Assembly (NCBI GenBank): GCA_963681505.1
Contig: OY811979.1
Span: 2,263,414 to 2,327,413 of the forward strand
Direction: 5' to 3'
DNA: 64,000 nucleotides
Source of the DNA: Eunapius fragilis
Lineage: Eukaryota > Porifera > Demospongiae > Spongillida > Spongillidae
Shown here: positions 22,837 to 33,490 of the stretch, in pieces
Numbering within the stretch: the first letter of the stretch is position 1
How the letters are laid out: every line of letters begins with the position of its first letter
Notes under the pieces: generated by a model
The model's database searches: none
Seen by the model: the letters and a program-made list of their open reading frames with translations, nothing else
What the model was told of the DNA's origin: nothing
Translations under genes and position numbers: made by a program

Positions 22837-23713
22837 ATAAAATGTTGTCATGGAGCTGTTCGTTATTGCACTTGGAGGAGTTGGAAAGGGTTAAAGTGAC
22901 ACACTGTTTCAGCTGTCTTCTCCAAACACTTCCACGGGCTGTGACACAGAAAGCTTGTTCACAAGCTGATATTTGCATTACATATCTGCTGACTGCTCGA
23001 AAACAGCTAATACAGGCGTAACCTTCGAGAACTCTTTCACTTCATCATAAATTTTGCCTTGCTTACAAGCTAGTTCTGTAATACCCTGCCTGAAAAAGGG
23101 AGAGGAGAACACACCCAGTCCTCCGAAGCAGCACGGCCAAAAGCAGCGATAGATAACACGCGTAGTAATATCATGGGGAAATGATAGCGCTTATTGCGTT
23201 CTAATTGTGCGAGATTAGTTCTAAATTTAGATTGCCGTACTATTTTTGGACATAAACATTGAAGGACGCTCGGAACAAGTGCGCCGTTCTTATTTCCCAG
23301 ACCCACTTTCCACGTAGCGGTGATGTAATCCACCCGCAGCTGTTGGGAATATGGGTCTGGGGACGAGACTACGGATGGGGGAGGCAGACCGAGGGATATC
23401 TGCATACTCCGAACCGCTGAGAGGTAGCATTTTATCGTTTGTGGGGCGAGCCCGTCATTGGCGAGTGAGGTCGCGAAGTAGCACATCAATTTTTCAGTTA
23501 CAGGGAATGGGTCGTATATGTCGTACAGAACACAAAATTTGTTAAATCTCCTCATAGCCGCGTCGTAAGTTCGGTGAGTAGAGGGGGCGAGGCCGTTATG
23601 GAAATAGCCCTGAACTGCTGCATTCAGGCTGGTGAGGTCCATTCTGCGGCTGGGTCCAGTAGCACCTCCACCGTTTGTGGATGAATGGGTGTGGGACCCC
23701 TGCTGGCTCCCGG

Positions 23714-23880
23714 TGTCACGTAAAATTGGGGATCCCATGAAATTAGGGACCCCCGTCCCCAATTTTCCGGAAAATTGGGGACCCCGTCCCCAATTTTTCG
23801 GTAAATTGGGGACCCCCCCGTCCCTATATTTCTGGAAATTTGGGGATCCCTTAGTGAAACTAGGGACCCCCTGTCAACAT
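23714..23880. repeat. Ginger left terminal repeat region
   Basis: After the tip, four or five imperfect blocks built from GGGGACCCC, GTCCCCAATTTT and CGGAAAATTGGGGACC follow. Arrays like this near transposon ends can be transposase binding sites. The right end (27600-27685) has fewer blocks. Confidence 0.75.
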
Positions 23881-24279
23881 CATTCCTACGCACTAACTCG
23901 CCTTATGGATGCGAGCGTATACCACAATCTCACGATAACACCAATTTCTCCATTTAATATAAAGTTGCTTTAGCTGGTGCTTTTTCAGGTGAGGTATGCT
24001 CAATACAGCGTAGATGAGTCGATAGAGACAAGCGAGATTGCTGCTTAATACACAGCTCGATTATAATATTATGATAGAGCCAGACAGACCAATTTTTATT
24101 AGTTATTATGTCATGAATTCAAGCTCGTAATCGAATATGTAAAACCCAATTGTATCACCTTGAGGATCTGAACTATCCCATGCATCTTCTGAAGCACACG
24201 CATATAAAATGTGATGCACAATACACTAATAGTATGCACGAAATTGAAATTGCATGCACCTATAAACAGTTTCTGCAGA

Positions 24280-25567
24280 GCCATGAATAGTTGGGCTTTT
24301 TCCCAGTTTTTCCTGGATATTGAACGGTCACATTTCAAGTGAAACCATTCCTTACAATTGCGACATTGAATCATATTTTCCTCTTGTGTTGTTCTGCAAT
24401 AACAGTAAACAGGAATGCCTTCTTCAGCCATCGTGAGTCCGTTTATTCTGTGTGTGCTTGGAAATCGGGTTATAATGCCTGTCTCAAGGCAGTGCATCAA
24501 ATGTGGTCTCATTTCAGCACAGTTATACTTCATTTGAGAAACATCATCACCATGACACACACCCGTAGCATATGCAATAGCATACAGACCACAATCATAT
24601 GTATTTTCCTGCTTATCTACATCAATAAATTGAACATTAATTACCTTGTCATTGGCAAATAGTAAAGCACAAATTTGATCTTTACAAAAGCTTGACAAAG
24701 TGGAATACATACTGTCAAATATGTTAATGTAGGATGACTGCAACCCAATGGTTGAAACTGTTAGCCAGTGATCTTGTCCGTTGTGCAAGATCTGAACAAA
24801 TTGTTTGCGCATTATGTCATATGTTAAAGTGTATCCCAATGTGGTGTTCTGAAGCCCTGCTAAACCAAACTGCTTACGAAGCAATGATTGAGCAGCATTA
24901 ACAATCTTATCATCCAACCATCCAGTAGATGACAATATATCCTTTTGTGTTTTGTTCAGTTTTATACCATCTACTTCTAACCACAAGCTATCATACCATC
25001 TCTTCTTTAGTTCATCAGAAGATGCATCAAATACATGTCCTTCTGGAAGTTCATCAGTAGGTGCATCCAGTTCATGTTCGTTTGAAAGTTCAGTAGGTGT
25101 ATGAAATACATGTTCTTCTTGAGGTAACTTCTTTAGTATACCTATAATCAATGAAGTAATGATATGTAGAAACAAATCATTTAGTATTATAACATTGACA
25201 TACCTTGCAGAGTGAACTTCTGCTTTCTTGTTGCAAAGACCCAACTACAGAATTCATCTAACTCCAATGGAGACATCAGAAAAAATGTTTTCCCTATGAT
25301 GTGAACTGCTTTCATCTCTTTCATAATTGATCTGCTCCAATATATAAGAATATCAACTGCCTCAACAATACAGTGCTCAAATGATTCACCATTCTTTTTA
25401 AATAACTTAAAATCATCATAAAGGTCATCATCAACAATGATGAAATCGCCATCATAAACTTCTCTTAGCGGTTCTTTACCTGAGAAGGTCCGATACTGTG
25501 TCCACAGATACACCATGAGGTCTTTGCTTAGTGCAAATTCATTGCCTTGCAAATCCAGAGATTCTGG
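24280..25567 (-). CDS. Ginger Ulp1-type protease plus PHD finger
   Basis: Continues the integrase transcript, or is a second gene on the same strand. An exon of about 25567-25190 (LWTQYRTFSGKEPLREVYDG, SIMKEMKAVHIIGKTFF) leads into one with the Ulp1/C48 fold: WLDDKIVNAAQSLL, NGQDHWLTVSTI (catalytic His), INIFDSMYS (Asp), and QENTYDCGLYAIAYA (oxyanion Gln and nucleophile Cys). Then comes a PHD finger, VYCYCRTTQEENMIQCRNCK with WFHLKCD. Ulp1 enzymes cleave SUMO or related tags; PHD fingers read histone tails. Roles in transposition are inference. The C-terminal end after about 24280 runs out without conserved sequence. Confidence 0.78.
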
Positions 25568-25639
25568 CTGATAAAAAGATATACACTTGTAATAAAAAAA
25601 AAAAACACATCAAACATATGCACACTTACATCAAAGTAA

Positions 25640-27539
25640 TCATCTTCCTCTGTGCTGTACAAAAGTTCTGATGCTCCAGTTCTCCATAGGCGCATAAGGT
25701 TTGGTGAATGGAGCTGTTTAAAAAGTTCTTCCTGATTAAACTCTTCATGTTCTCCTTTTGCTTTATCATCACTAGAACCTTCTATGTCTTTGCTGCAAGT
25801 GTACATCTTCAATCTATTGATATTTACCTTTTTCTTTAAAATTTTATCATGTGCATTTCTGAGCTCGTAAACCCCTTTTCCCACATGTCTATTAATGAAA
25901 TATGGACCAGTGTAACGGTCGTCCATTTTCCCTCCCTTGCGTTGTTTCTGACATGAATTTTCCATTAAAACCATTGTATTAACAGACAGTATAGTAGACT
26001 GATGTTTCCTGTCATACACCTTCTTCTGTTCCCTCTGAGACTCTGAAATATTCAAGCTTGTTTTATCAAACAATTTACCTCTACTTTCCAACAGCACCTG
26101 GATAACTTCTTGAACTTCATTCTCAGAGTTTAAAGAACATAAGTTTTGAGGTGGTATCACTTCACTATCATTGGGTAAACGCATCTCCTTTTGAAACAAC
26201 ATGTAATATGGGGATCGTTTAAATGTTTCTTGACGAGAGCATCTGTATCCCATTAGTACTGTTTCTAACTTCAAATCCCAGTTGCTTTTGTCATCATCTG
26301 TCAATTTGCATAGGTTTCTCAACATTGTTTGATTAAATCGTTCTGTGAGTCCATTGGTCTGAGTACATAGTGCAATAAGTTACAAACATTGACCCATATA
26401 CATATAGCAGCTTGCTTCATTAGTACATTCGGGGCACTACATAGTACAGTACAAAATTTGCACTATTCAGTATAATGTGCAAGTTTCAAAACTTATTGCA
26501 TTATAGGAATGTGTATAGTAATGACGAATTAATGACACTAACTACTTATTTAATCTTCCTCTGATTCCCAAGGACACTCTTACACTTTACAAACCCAATG
26601 TGCAATTTTACATTAAAAACGAAATGAATACCTGAGGATGATAAGCACTAGTAATTCTATGCTGAGTCTTGGTAATCAGGTACAGCTCTTTCATCAATTC
26701 ATTAACAAACTCTCTCCCTTGGTCCGTTATCACAATTTCAGGTGCTCCAAATCGACAAATTGTCTGAAAATACAATGAAGCATAATAAGGAACCTAATTT
26801 GCCTATCTAGAAACTCACAGAATACATAAATCTAGCTACTCCATATGCTGATTTGTCAGGAAGCGCCATTGCTTCAGCCCACTTTGAAAAATAGTCCGTC
26901 AACGTAATAATGTACTTATTACCACGTGGTGTTACTGACAATGGCCCAATAAGGTCCATTCCAACTTGGCACCATATCTGAGCCTTAACGGGAATGGGAT
27001 GGAGTTCTGTTGTAGACGTTTTTAACTTCTTATTCATCCTCTGACAGCGATCACAAGCAGTCACCTAAAGAGCAAAATGCGGTGATAAATCGTGCGTCTA
27101 TATAGCAGCGATAGAATTAATATTACTTGCTGTTTTACATCCATGAAAAGGCCAGGCCAATAGTATTTTGTAGCTATTGTGTCATAAGTTCTATTCACAC
27201 CAAAATGACCATCCTTGTGGGTAATCGATACGATTCTTCGCCGTTGCTCCCTATCCTCCACAACTAGCCGCGTCCTCGGGCTGGCACCATGATCAGTTTT
27301 GTCTAGTGTTCACGCACGAGAAGTAAAGTATTTTAAAAGACTTTACAAGTATATACGTTCTCACCTCGACCAATGTAGTAAAGGTCAGAACCCTTTGCTT
27401 CGAAAAACTTGGCTCTCTTTCGTAAAGCCAACTTATCTGCCTTGCAGAAGCCAGATGGGTACTTGCTGTCTAAAAGGTAGGTAAAGATTTCCCTGTAGCT
27501 GAAACGACCGTCTTTCATATCCATCGCGTTGCTCTCCAA
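25640..27539 (-). CDS. Ginger integrase-type transposase (spliced)
   Basis: Exons and junctions: to about 27368 (GSDLYYIGR, GTGAGA donor); about 27291-27133 with the H2C2 start (HKDGHFGVNRTYDTIATKYY), donor GTAATA; 27063-26820 with VTACDRCQRMN, WCQVGMDLIGPLS (first Asp) and ITLTDYFSKWAEA; about 26763-26632 with APEIVITDQGREF (second Asp) and TSAYHPQ; from 26361 with TNGLTERFNQTM (Glu) and a GPYF-like C-terminal part (RYTGPYFINRHVGKGVYEL). All three DDE residues and the zinc ligands are visible and I found no stop inside these exons, so the enzyme may be intact. The start is uncertain: MDMKDGRFSYREI near 27524 or the ATG at 27539. Confidence 0.82.
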
Positions 27540-27599
27540 GAGGTGACAAAAAATGAACGTGCTTCATGCACATGCGCACTGTGATTTATAAAGGGATCC

Positions 27600-27685
27600 C
27601 TAATTTAACGCTGGGGTCCCCAATTTTCCGGGAAATGGGGGACGAGGGGTCCCCAATTTTATGGGATCCCCAATTTTACATGACA
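27600..27685. repeat. Ginger right terminal repeat region
   Basis: Inverted counterpart of the left end: GGGGTCCCCAATTTTCC and GGGGTCCCCAATTTTATGGG blocks, ending in the inverse of TGTCATGTAAAATTGG. Confidence 0.8.
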
Positions 27686-28023
27686 CCGGGTCCGTAGACA
27701 GTTTTGGCTGGAAAACCGGTACCAGTTCTCTTGCTGCAATACCACAAGTAGCCGGTACCGGGTCTGTAGTAATAACACACATATAGTTACGAAGACGGCA
27801 CCATTGCACTATGCATATATGTACTCATCGTGCACCGTAGGTTCTAAGTCCCCTGTCTCTCCAGGAAAAGGCTGTTAGCTACATCCTGCATTGTGGAGTC
27901 ACATGCCTTTTGATGATCAGGTGTGAGATATTTCACTGAAAAAAAGTCCACATTTCAAATACACATCTGAAACCATATGACCGCATATAAATATTGAATT
28001 ATTGAAAGACACACAATGAGAGT

Positions 28024-28705
28024 TTAGTTTGCATTTAAATTCACCAACATTTTCTTTCCTCTGCACCTAACAACTTTGTCACTTGTTATTGGAAATGGCT
28101 TGAGACATTGGACCTCATAACATTGCAAAAGGTGAGTTCGCATCTGTTCTTCTTCAAAGCTCAGCAGACATAAATCATCACCATTAGCAGCATGAAAGGC
28201 ATAAGCAATGGCATAGATTCCACAATTCATAGATCCTTTCTTCTGCTGTTGCACTGGCAAGCAATGTATTGTTACCACATTATCCTCTGAAGTGTTCTGA
28301 AATAAGACTCTTATGGATTCTTCCAAGGTTTGTGTCAGTTTGTCACTGGCCAGGCTGTCACATAAATACAGCTTTCCTTCTGCGTACACTACTGTAACCC
28401 AGTGGTAGTGTCCATTGTAAAGAATCTGAATAGCTTTAGGGACAAAAATATAGGCACCCGTATCATAGGTGCGTGCAAGTATTTCAAACTTACCATTTCC
28501 ATTCCCATTCACAGGAACAAATTGTTTTTTTTTGGCAGAGAAGTGTTGACTGACATCCCTGCAGTTGAGTAAACTGTTGCTGTGTCACATTTTGAGCTGC
28601 CATCATATGTGTATCTTCTAGCATCTTCCCGTTTTGCAGGTGTTCTATATCACTTGGTCTTAATCCCAAAGTTGATACACATCTGAGTATGGTTACTGCC
28701 TGCAA
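28024..28705 (-). pseudogene. MuDR Ulp1-type protease domain
   Basis: Exon 28705-28500 ends at a GTAAGT donor after the part with STLGLRPSDIEHLQNGKML and MMAAQNVTQQQF; the main exon carries NGHYHWVTVVYAEG (His), LYLCDSLASD (Asp) and KKGSMNCGIYAIAYAFHAAN (Cys), with EEEQMRTHLLQCYEV and LKPFP after it. The catalytic triad and oxyanion Gln look complete. The tail (MRTHLLQC, FP) parallels the Ginger protease (MRPHLMHC, RFP), pointing to common origin. Confidence 0.75.
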
Positions 28706-28872
28706 CAGTTATCAAAACTTAACACTACAATTCATATAGTAAAAAAGCATGCACCTCATATATTTACCCTTTTGGACCATGGAGTCCTAAATTCGTGTAA
28801 GTAAACATCATAATTGACTTGGCACTAACTCTTGGTTCTCATTTTCACCACATCATTATAAACTCCTATGCA

Positions 28873-29621
28873 TCACCTGCAATACCAGTACCGAACTTTG
28901 GGTTTGGATTTTAGTGCCACACAGCAAAGATGATACCAGCATAGACAGAGCTCACAAAGTACTGATGGAGACTCATCAGCATCATGATTGCAACATTTGC
29001 AGGTGAAAAAGCAATCTGCTATTTTTAGTTTTACAGCTCCAGTCACTGTTTGCCAAGCATCCTTGCTAAAGTACTTCCGAATGAGGTGTATATCAATATT
29101 TTTGTCCAAAACGGCATCAGTTATTTTCTCAGGGCTTATCTGAACTTCATTTTGTTTAATCATTTGTTTTTCCCATCAAGGACTGCTAATGCAATTTTCT
29201 TTTCTACAAACCACTGTAGCATAACTAGACAGATACATTCAATTAGCCATACTAGTGTTGGTCACACAACCACAACAGGTAAACTAAACCTACTGTTTTC
29301 CTTTATAGACGTATGAAGCTTTGCAAATGGTTTTGGCTTGGTACTCTTTGAATTCTTAGATGGCAAGCCAACCACCGTGACTTCATGCCCCTTAGGTCGA
29401 CCTCTCTTTTGAAGAATTGGTGGAATCTTTATGCCTACACAATTAATTTCACACCATACATTGCATTGGTTTCCCCAATTTAACTTACTCTGCAAGCAAA
29501 TTTCATTTTCTTCAACACTCTTTTTTTCAGTTTGCCAAGTTTGATGTTCTTCTTCAATGTCAATTTTTACTTGAGCATCTGGAACACACATGACAGAATG
29601 CATAAAACATACATGTGACAT
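28873..29621 (-). pseudogene. MuDR linker exons with PHD-like finger
   Basis: 29621-29262: KRGRPKGHEVTVVGLPSK is an AT-hook-like (GRP) basic segment. 29163-28873: CFFTCKCCNHDADESPSV, CELCLCWYHLCCV and WYCR form a C4-H-C3 pattern like a PHD finger, with CWYHLCC as its hallmark. Small AT-rich gaps between are presumably introns. Order and splicing are inferred. Confidence 0.55.
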
Positions 29622-30423
29622 AAAATGATATTAGCATGCGTACCAGGTGTATCATCCTTTTCTTCAGCTGGAATCTCGTTAACAATTTCGCCTTTTATAA
29701 ATTGAATTGTATTATAATGCCTTCATAGTACACACACATATAATCTTACTTGCAGTTTGCCACTGCACAATTTCATCTTCAGTGTCACTGATTTCATCAG
29801 CAATAGCACACCCTCAAACAATGCTAATAATAACCTTATACATACCTTGACTAGTCTCATGGTTGTCTGTTACATTGTGAACTCGTACATTAATGGTACT
29901 TTGATCTGCATGTATCAAACATTGTACAGAGCTTTAAAAGACCTTTGTTTATGTACCTTTTCTAATTCCACTTTATCAACAGCACACAATGACATAAAAG
30001 AATTTACACAAGGTACATAAACACACCATTTCCTGGCAATTGATCTTCATCTCCTATATTATCATGTTGCTCAATTCTCAATCATACAATGCATGCATAC
30101 ATCATACCATAAACAAGTGTGACACTCAACTGCTGTTCCCATGCGTTAATCAGCCGTTCCAACAACTCACATCGACCAAAAAGTCTGAATATGAGCTTTC
30201 GGAGGCCAGCAAAGCTAACTTTGTTGTAATAGTGGAGACTTTGTGAAATTTTTCAAACTGCAATATGGACAGAAGATTTAAATCAAGTGCATGCATGAAA
30301 TATAATGTAATGTACCTGAGACAATACTGTTTTGCGTTTTTCTGGAAGTGTAACAACACTAACTTGTGCAGAATTTGAATGTGATGCACCCTTCGTCAAA
30401 AACACACGCTGATTGGACTCATA

Positions 30424-30978
30424 TTACTGCATAGTCCAACGTTGATCACAAATACATTCATCAAAAAGATCTAGTCCTAGGGTCTCTCTCACAAAGAAAA
30501 TGTGGCAACATGGCAATTTCATAGATACCCATAAGCGGCAGCAACATTGATTGATTGTAACATTTTTGAAAACATGGGTGGGCGTGACCCCCATTCTGAC
30601 TTCATACACTTCGGAGTTACAGCTATGCATTACTATTACAACTTGCTTCCTGAGGTGAAGCTGTTTTTCAACAAACTTGTAAGCATATTGAGTTAGGTAT
30701 CGCATATACTTGGTTGAATATACATCAGCAGCTGAGTGAAATGTTGTAGGAACCTTTTGTGAACAGAGTGCAGCTTTGTGATCTCTTTCACATTTCAAGA
30801 CTCTCAAAATCAAAAAGAACTTGTCCACAAATTCTTCAAGTGAGGAATATCGTGAGATTACAGACTTAAGTTTGGCATTAATACTTTCTAGTCTATTGTT
30901 TGTAGTGTTAAAAATATTTCCAGTGGTGTATTTTAAACCCATTGACCGCTGATATCTAATTGAATGCCAACTGCTCAT
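30424..30978 (-). pseudogene. MuDR C-terminal region with SWIM zinc finger
   Basis: Open for 184 codons. NRLESINAKLKSVI is the segment usually following the transposase catalytic Glu region, and CCCRLWVSMKLPCCHIFFV is a SWIM finger (CxC...CxH), common in MULE transposases for DNA or protein contact. It ends DECICDQRWTMQ with a stop near 30427. The link to the core needs a frame change near 30985. Confidence 0.75.
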
Positions 30979-31093
30979 TGAAATAATTCAGCACAGCAAT
31001 AGAAGCATTCACTTGAAAGTTATGGTATAGGTCCATGTATTCATCCTCATCATGTGCATATGCCATCTGCTGCATTATCTCTAGACAGAGATT

Positions 31094-31946
31094 TCATTGT
31101 CCACTGGTTATCCCCATTTTTTCTAGGGTCACTTCACAGCGAAATGAGTGCAATGTATGAAATAGACATATCACAAGTCTAGCTGATGGAATCTGTGCAG
31201 AGAATACTGATCTTTCAGTTACATCTTTGTCAGTCATGATTACGCGAACATGTTCCCATGAGGAATTGTGCTTTTTGAACAGATCAACCATTTTGGAAAA
31301 TGTACTGTCTGTTTCTTGTACCACCATAAATGCTGCTACAATTTCACTCTGTCCATTGCCATCTTCAACCAACATTATATAAAGAGGAAAACGAAGCTCA
31401 ATAAGTTTATATGTCGCATCAACACAAACTAGCTCAGGATAGGAAGAAAAACATTGCCTCATTTCATGATCTTGGAAATAAATTCCTTGCAAAACATTGT
31501 CATTGTCAACTATGACATCTACACATGCACCTGCAAGTAAAAACATGCTACTAGTATAAAATTCACAGAGCAAATAAGACAATATTATATTGTACAACTG
31601 TATATGTATAAATAAATGTGTAAGTATTTTATGTATTTTTCAAAGGCCATTAACATACCATCTAAGCAAAACATTATTAACGTACCATATCTCTCAGTTA
31701 GCTTACGCACTGTTTCAGTTAAGTCATTCCTAGTATTTTTTTATGATCTTGCTTTGTTGATATGTTTGAAATATCTTTCAGAGTAACAATTTTTCCTGAC
31801 ATCTGCTCTAACTTATCTTTAACCATCTTTTTGTTTGCCTTCAAACTTAATAGCCTCTCAACTTCCATTGTTTCCTCCTTGGACAATTGTTGTTGGTGTG
31901 GCAACATGTCAAACAAGCCCTGTATGTTGACGGTAGTAAAGAACAA
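31094..31946 (-). pseudogene. MuDR transposase core
   Basis: First exon (about 31946-31685): GLFDMLPHQQQLSKEET, then after a one-base loss in a run of A at 31734-31740 (T on the plus strand) NDLTETVRKLTERYG with a GTACGT donor. Second exon (from about 31532): ACVDVIVDNDNVLQGIYFQD, YPELVCVDATYKL (first Asp), HVRVIMTDKDVTERS (second Asp), ARLVICLFHTLHSF. This is the MULE transposase domain, a DDE nuclease. The frame is lost after about 31094 (GITSGQ then stop). Confidence 0.75.
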
Positions 31947-31967
31947 GTTATAAACATGTGAAACATA

Positions 31968-33136
31968 TTACTTATCCAATAATTTTTTTCTCTCATGGTT
32001 GTGATGAGCAATGAAATTCTTCACCTCTAACGAATTTCTATCCTCGGAGGCACGAAGAGAAAGTTCCATGGGACAATTTTGCCAAAACGTTCTATAGGAC
32101 TTACCATCAACACGATGAATAAGATCATTAATAAAACCTACGAAGTCGCACGCTTTCCATTGCCGCGAGGTTTGAACTTTTTGCCTCCATGTATACAAGC
32201 GTATGTAATTTCGTAGTACTTGATCTGACTGCAAAGATACCTCGTCACGGGCTTTTTGGCTGCTGTAACTGTTCGTGAATCTCGTATACAAAGTTTTACG
32301 AACTCTAGTTCCTCGTAGCGATGTACTTTGGCCTGTAATTCATCAAATGATTCAAGGCCGTAGACAAGGGGGGGGCTTGGGGGGGGCTTGAGCCCCCCCA
32401 AAATTTTCCTTGAGAGAAAATATTAAACTATCAACCGTATCTCGTATAATTAGAATTAACTGTAATCGTTGATAGCGGTCGATCGTGAGTGGATAAAGTC
32501 CACAACATCGACTCTATCTCTGCAAAAAGCATCATCCGAACAATAGAAGGCATTTTGCTGAGGTTATCCCTTTCACTTCAGAATTGTCGTGGACACAGTG
32601 CTACGATGGGGCTATTCAATGGCAGGCTGTAAAACAGGTGTATCAACTACTACACTTCGAAAAGAGCATAGAGCTTTGTATACTCATTGCTATGGCCATG
32701 CTCTGAACTTAGCTGTTCAAGACGCAGTAAAGGCAAATGTAATCCTTCGTGATACATTAGACACTATCGAAGAAATGATAAAGCTGCATGATCAAAAAAT
32801 CTCCGCGGCGGCAAGTGATTTTTGAAAAGGTCAACTAACTAAAATACATAGCAATAGCATTCGTTGCTATACCGTATAGAGCCGGGTCAATTTCTGCATT
32901 TAATGTTAAGTTTTTGCTAACAACAAATAAGGAAAATGTTAAAGCGGCTGGGGCTTCGCCCCAGGCCCCCATTGGGGGAGCTTACAGCGCTCCCCCAAAC
33001 GTAACCCCCTACTAGGGGACAGGTAGGGGCACGCCCCTACTGCACCCCCCCCCCCAGTCATTATAGCCCCCCCAAACTTTCAAAGTTGTCTACGGCCATG
33101 TGATTTGAACTTGTCACGAACTGACGTTGCTTCCAT
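31968..33136 (-). pseudogene. MuDR N-terminus with FAR1-like zinc finger, split by hAT
   Basis: ATG at 33136 reads MEATSVRDKFKS; after the hAT fragment (32356-33097) the sequence resumes with SFDELQAKVHRYEELEFVKL, a natural continuation. Zinc ligands follow: YACIHGGKKF, then after a frame change near 32150, NCPMELSLRASED and FIAHHNHE, giving the C...C...H-x-H pattern of FAR1-type DNA-binding fingers. The exon ends at LLD with a GTAATA donor at about 31968. Confidence 0.6.
32356..33097. mobile_element. hAT-type non-autonomous fragment in the MuDR gene
   Basis: 742 bp bounded by GGCCGTAGACAA and TTGTCTACGGCC. G- and C-runs flank both ends (GGGGGGGGCTTGGGG; GCCCCCCCAAAC). The interior holds a transposase scrap at 32589-32825 on the plus strand with HCYGHALNLAVQDAVKAN, the hAT/DUF4371-type core motif. 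The expected 8-bp duplication is not exact: the flanks are similar but changed (GATTCAA and GATTTGAA), consistent with an old insertion. Confidence 0.65.
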
Positions 33137-33490
33137 TCTGTCCACATCAACACGTGTGTCTTGTATCACGTGACCACGAATTATAAATGGTGATTTATGC
33201 ATATGGGTGTACGCTGCTTATGTGTAATTGTGTACCTCAGTTGTTGAGTTTATATTAAATTGGTACTGGAAGATTAGCATTGCCAAGTCAAGTAGTACCG
33301 GCTCTCTAAAGTAATAGACTAGAGTGCCCGTACCGGCTCATATTTTTTGTGTACGTATATTTGATACATATATGGTACATTGTTTGATCAAATTTGAGAT
33401 CCTGTAAACGGATTCATAAAAAAATGCGTCACTTGGTGGCTACTTGAGCACAAAGGTCTATATGAGAAAATAATGTTTAAAGCAGTGCCA

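Larger units (their letters stand above)
21589..23371. mobile_element. Long-TIR element A with 9-bp TSD (MULE-like, non-autonomous)
   Basis: 1783 bp. Begins TAGTCTCGTCCCCAGACC and ends with its inverse; the inverted repeats are about 108 bp and nearly perfect. The host sequence CGGATGGGG is present on both sides (21580-21588, 23372-23380), a 9-bp target duplication typical of Mutator-like elements. Inside are a nested 154-bp hairpin, a 26-bp minisatellite, a TG tract and about 700 bp of unique sequence shared with element B. No transposase is encoded, so it must be moved in trans. It interrupts the tyrosine recombinase. Confidence 0.9.
20869..23642 (-). pseudogene. Tyrosine recombinase (Crypton/DIRS-type), split and shifted
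   Basis: Reads right to left. N-terminal DNA-binding part (23642-23381): MDLTSLNAAV, STHRTYDAAMRRF, FCVLYDIYDPFP, QTIKCYLSAVRS. After removing the inserted element (21589-23371 plus one TSD copy) the protein continues with LPVLKRVLDGIRR and the catalytic part: AFFGFFRLGELL carries the first Arg, AGHSFRIGAATSAAL the His-x-x-Arg pair, GRWHSAAYLRYIR the final His/Trp and Tyr nucleophile. Such enzymes cut and join DNA through a 3'-phosphotyrosine. Frames change between about 21400 and 21560 and near 21080. Because the reading frame stays open up to the Ginger junction at 23713, the true start may have been removed. No RT is seen, so Crypton versus DIRS/Ngaro is undecided. Confidence 0.78.
23714..27685 (-). 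mobile_element. Ginger-type DNA transposon with Ulp1 and PHD
   Basis: 3972 bp, ends TGTCACGTAAAATTGGGGAT and the inverse of TGTCATGTAAAATTGGGGAT, flanked by CCGG (23710-23713, 27686-27689), a 4-bp duplication. The termini consist of repeated GGGGACCCC / CCCCAATTTT blocks. Minus-strand exons encode a gypsy-type integrase followed by a Ulp1 cysteine protease and a PHD finger. Ginger elements are cut-and-paste transposons whose transposase is an integrase; 4-bp duplications and accessory PHD or protease domains are known from them. It lies just upstream of the tyrosine recombinase remnant, apparently inserted into that older element. Confidence 0.85.
28000..33340 (-). mobile_element. MuDR/MULE-type transposon with FAR1, SWIM, PHD-like and Ulp1 parts
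   Basis: A minus-strand, intron-containing gene from an ATG at 33136 to a stop near 28027. Domain order: FAR1-like zinc finger, MULE transposase, SWIM finger, PHD-like finger, Ulp1 protease. That combination is typical of Mutator-like elements with captured proteases. Ends are not proven: GTACCGGC-type words stand in inverted orientation at about 27751 and 33330-33337 and could mark terminal repeats. A hAT fragment interrupts the first exon and at least three one-base shifts occur, so this copy is probably inactive. Confidence 0.7.

Noticed and set aside
21589..23371. Calling element A a hAT element
   Set aside because: Duplications are 9 bp and exact in all four family members; hAT gives 8 bp, and the ends do not start CAG/CAGGG.
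23070..23380. C-terminal part of the 23.07-23.76 kb frame after PPPS
   Set aside because: It reads through the terminal repeat of element A (SSPDPYSQQLRVD), so it is not recombinase.
27600..27809. Frame across the Ginger right end
   Set aside because: Composed of the terminal repeat blocks (GDPIKLGTP-like) without conserved domains.
32589..32825. Independent plus-strand gene
   Set aside because: It is a short hAT transposase scrap inside a non-autonomous fragment.
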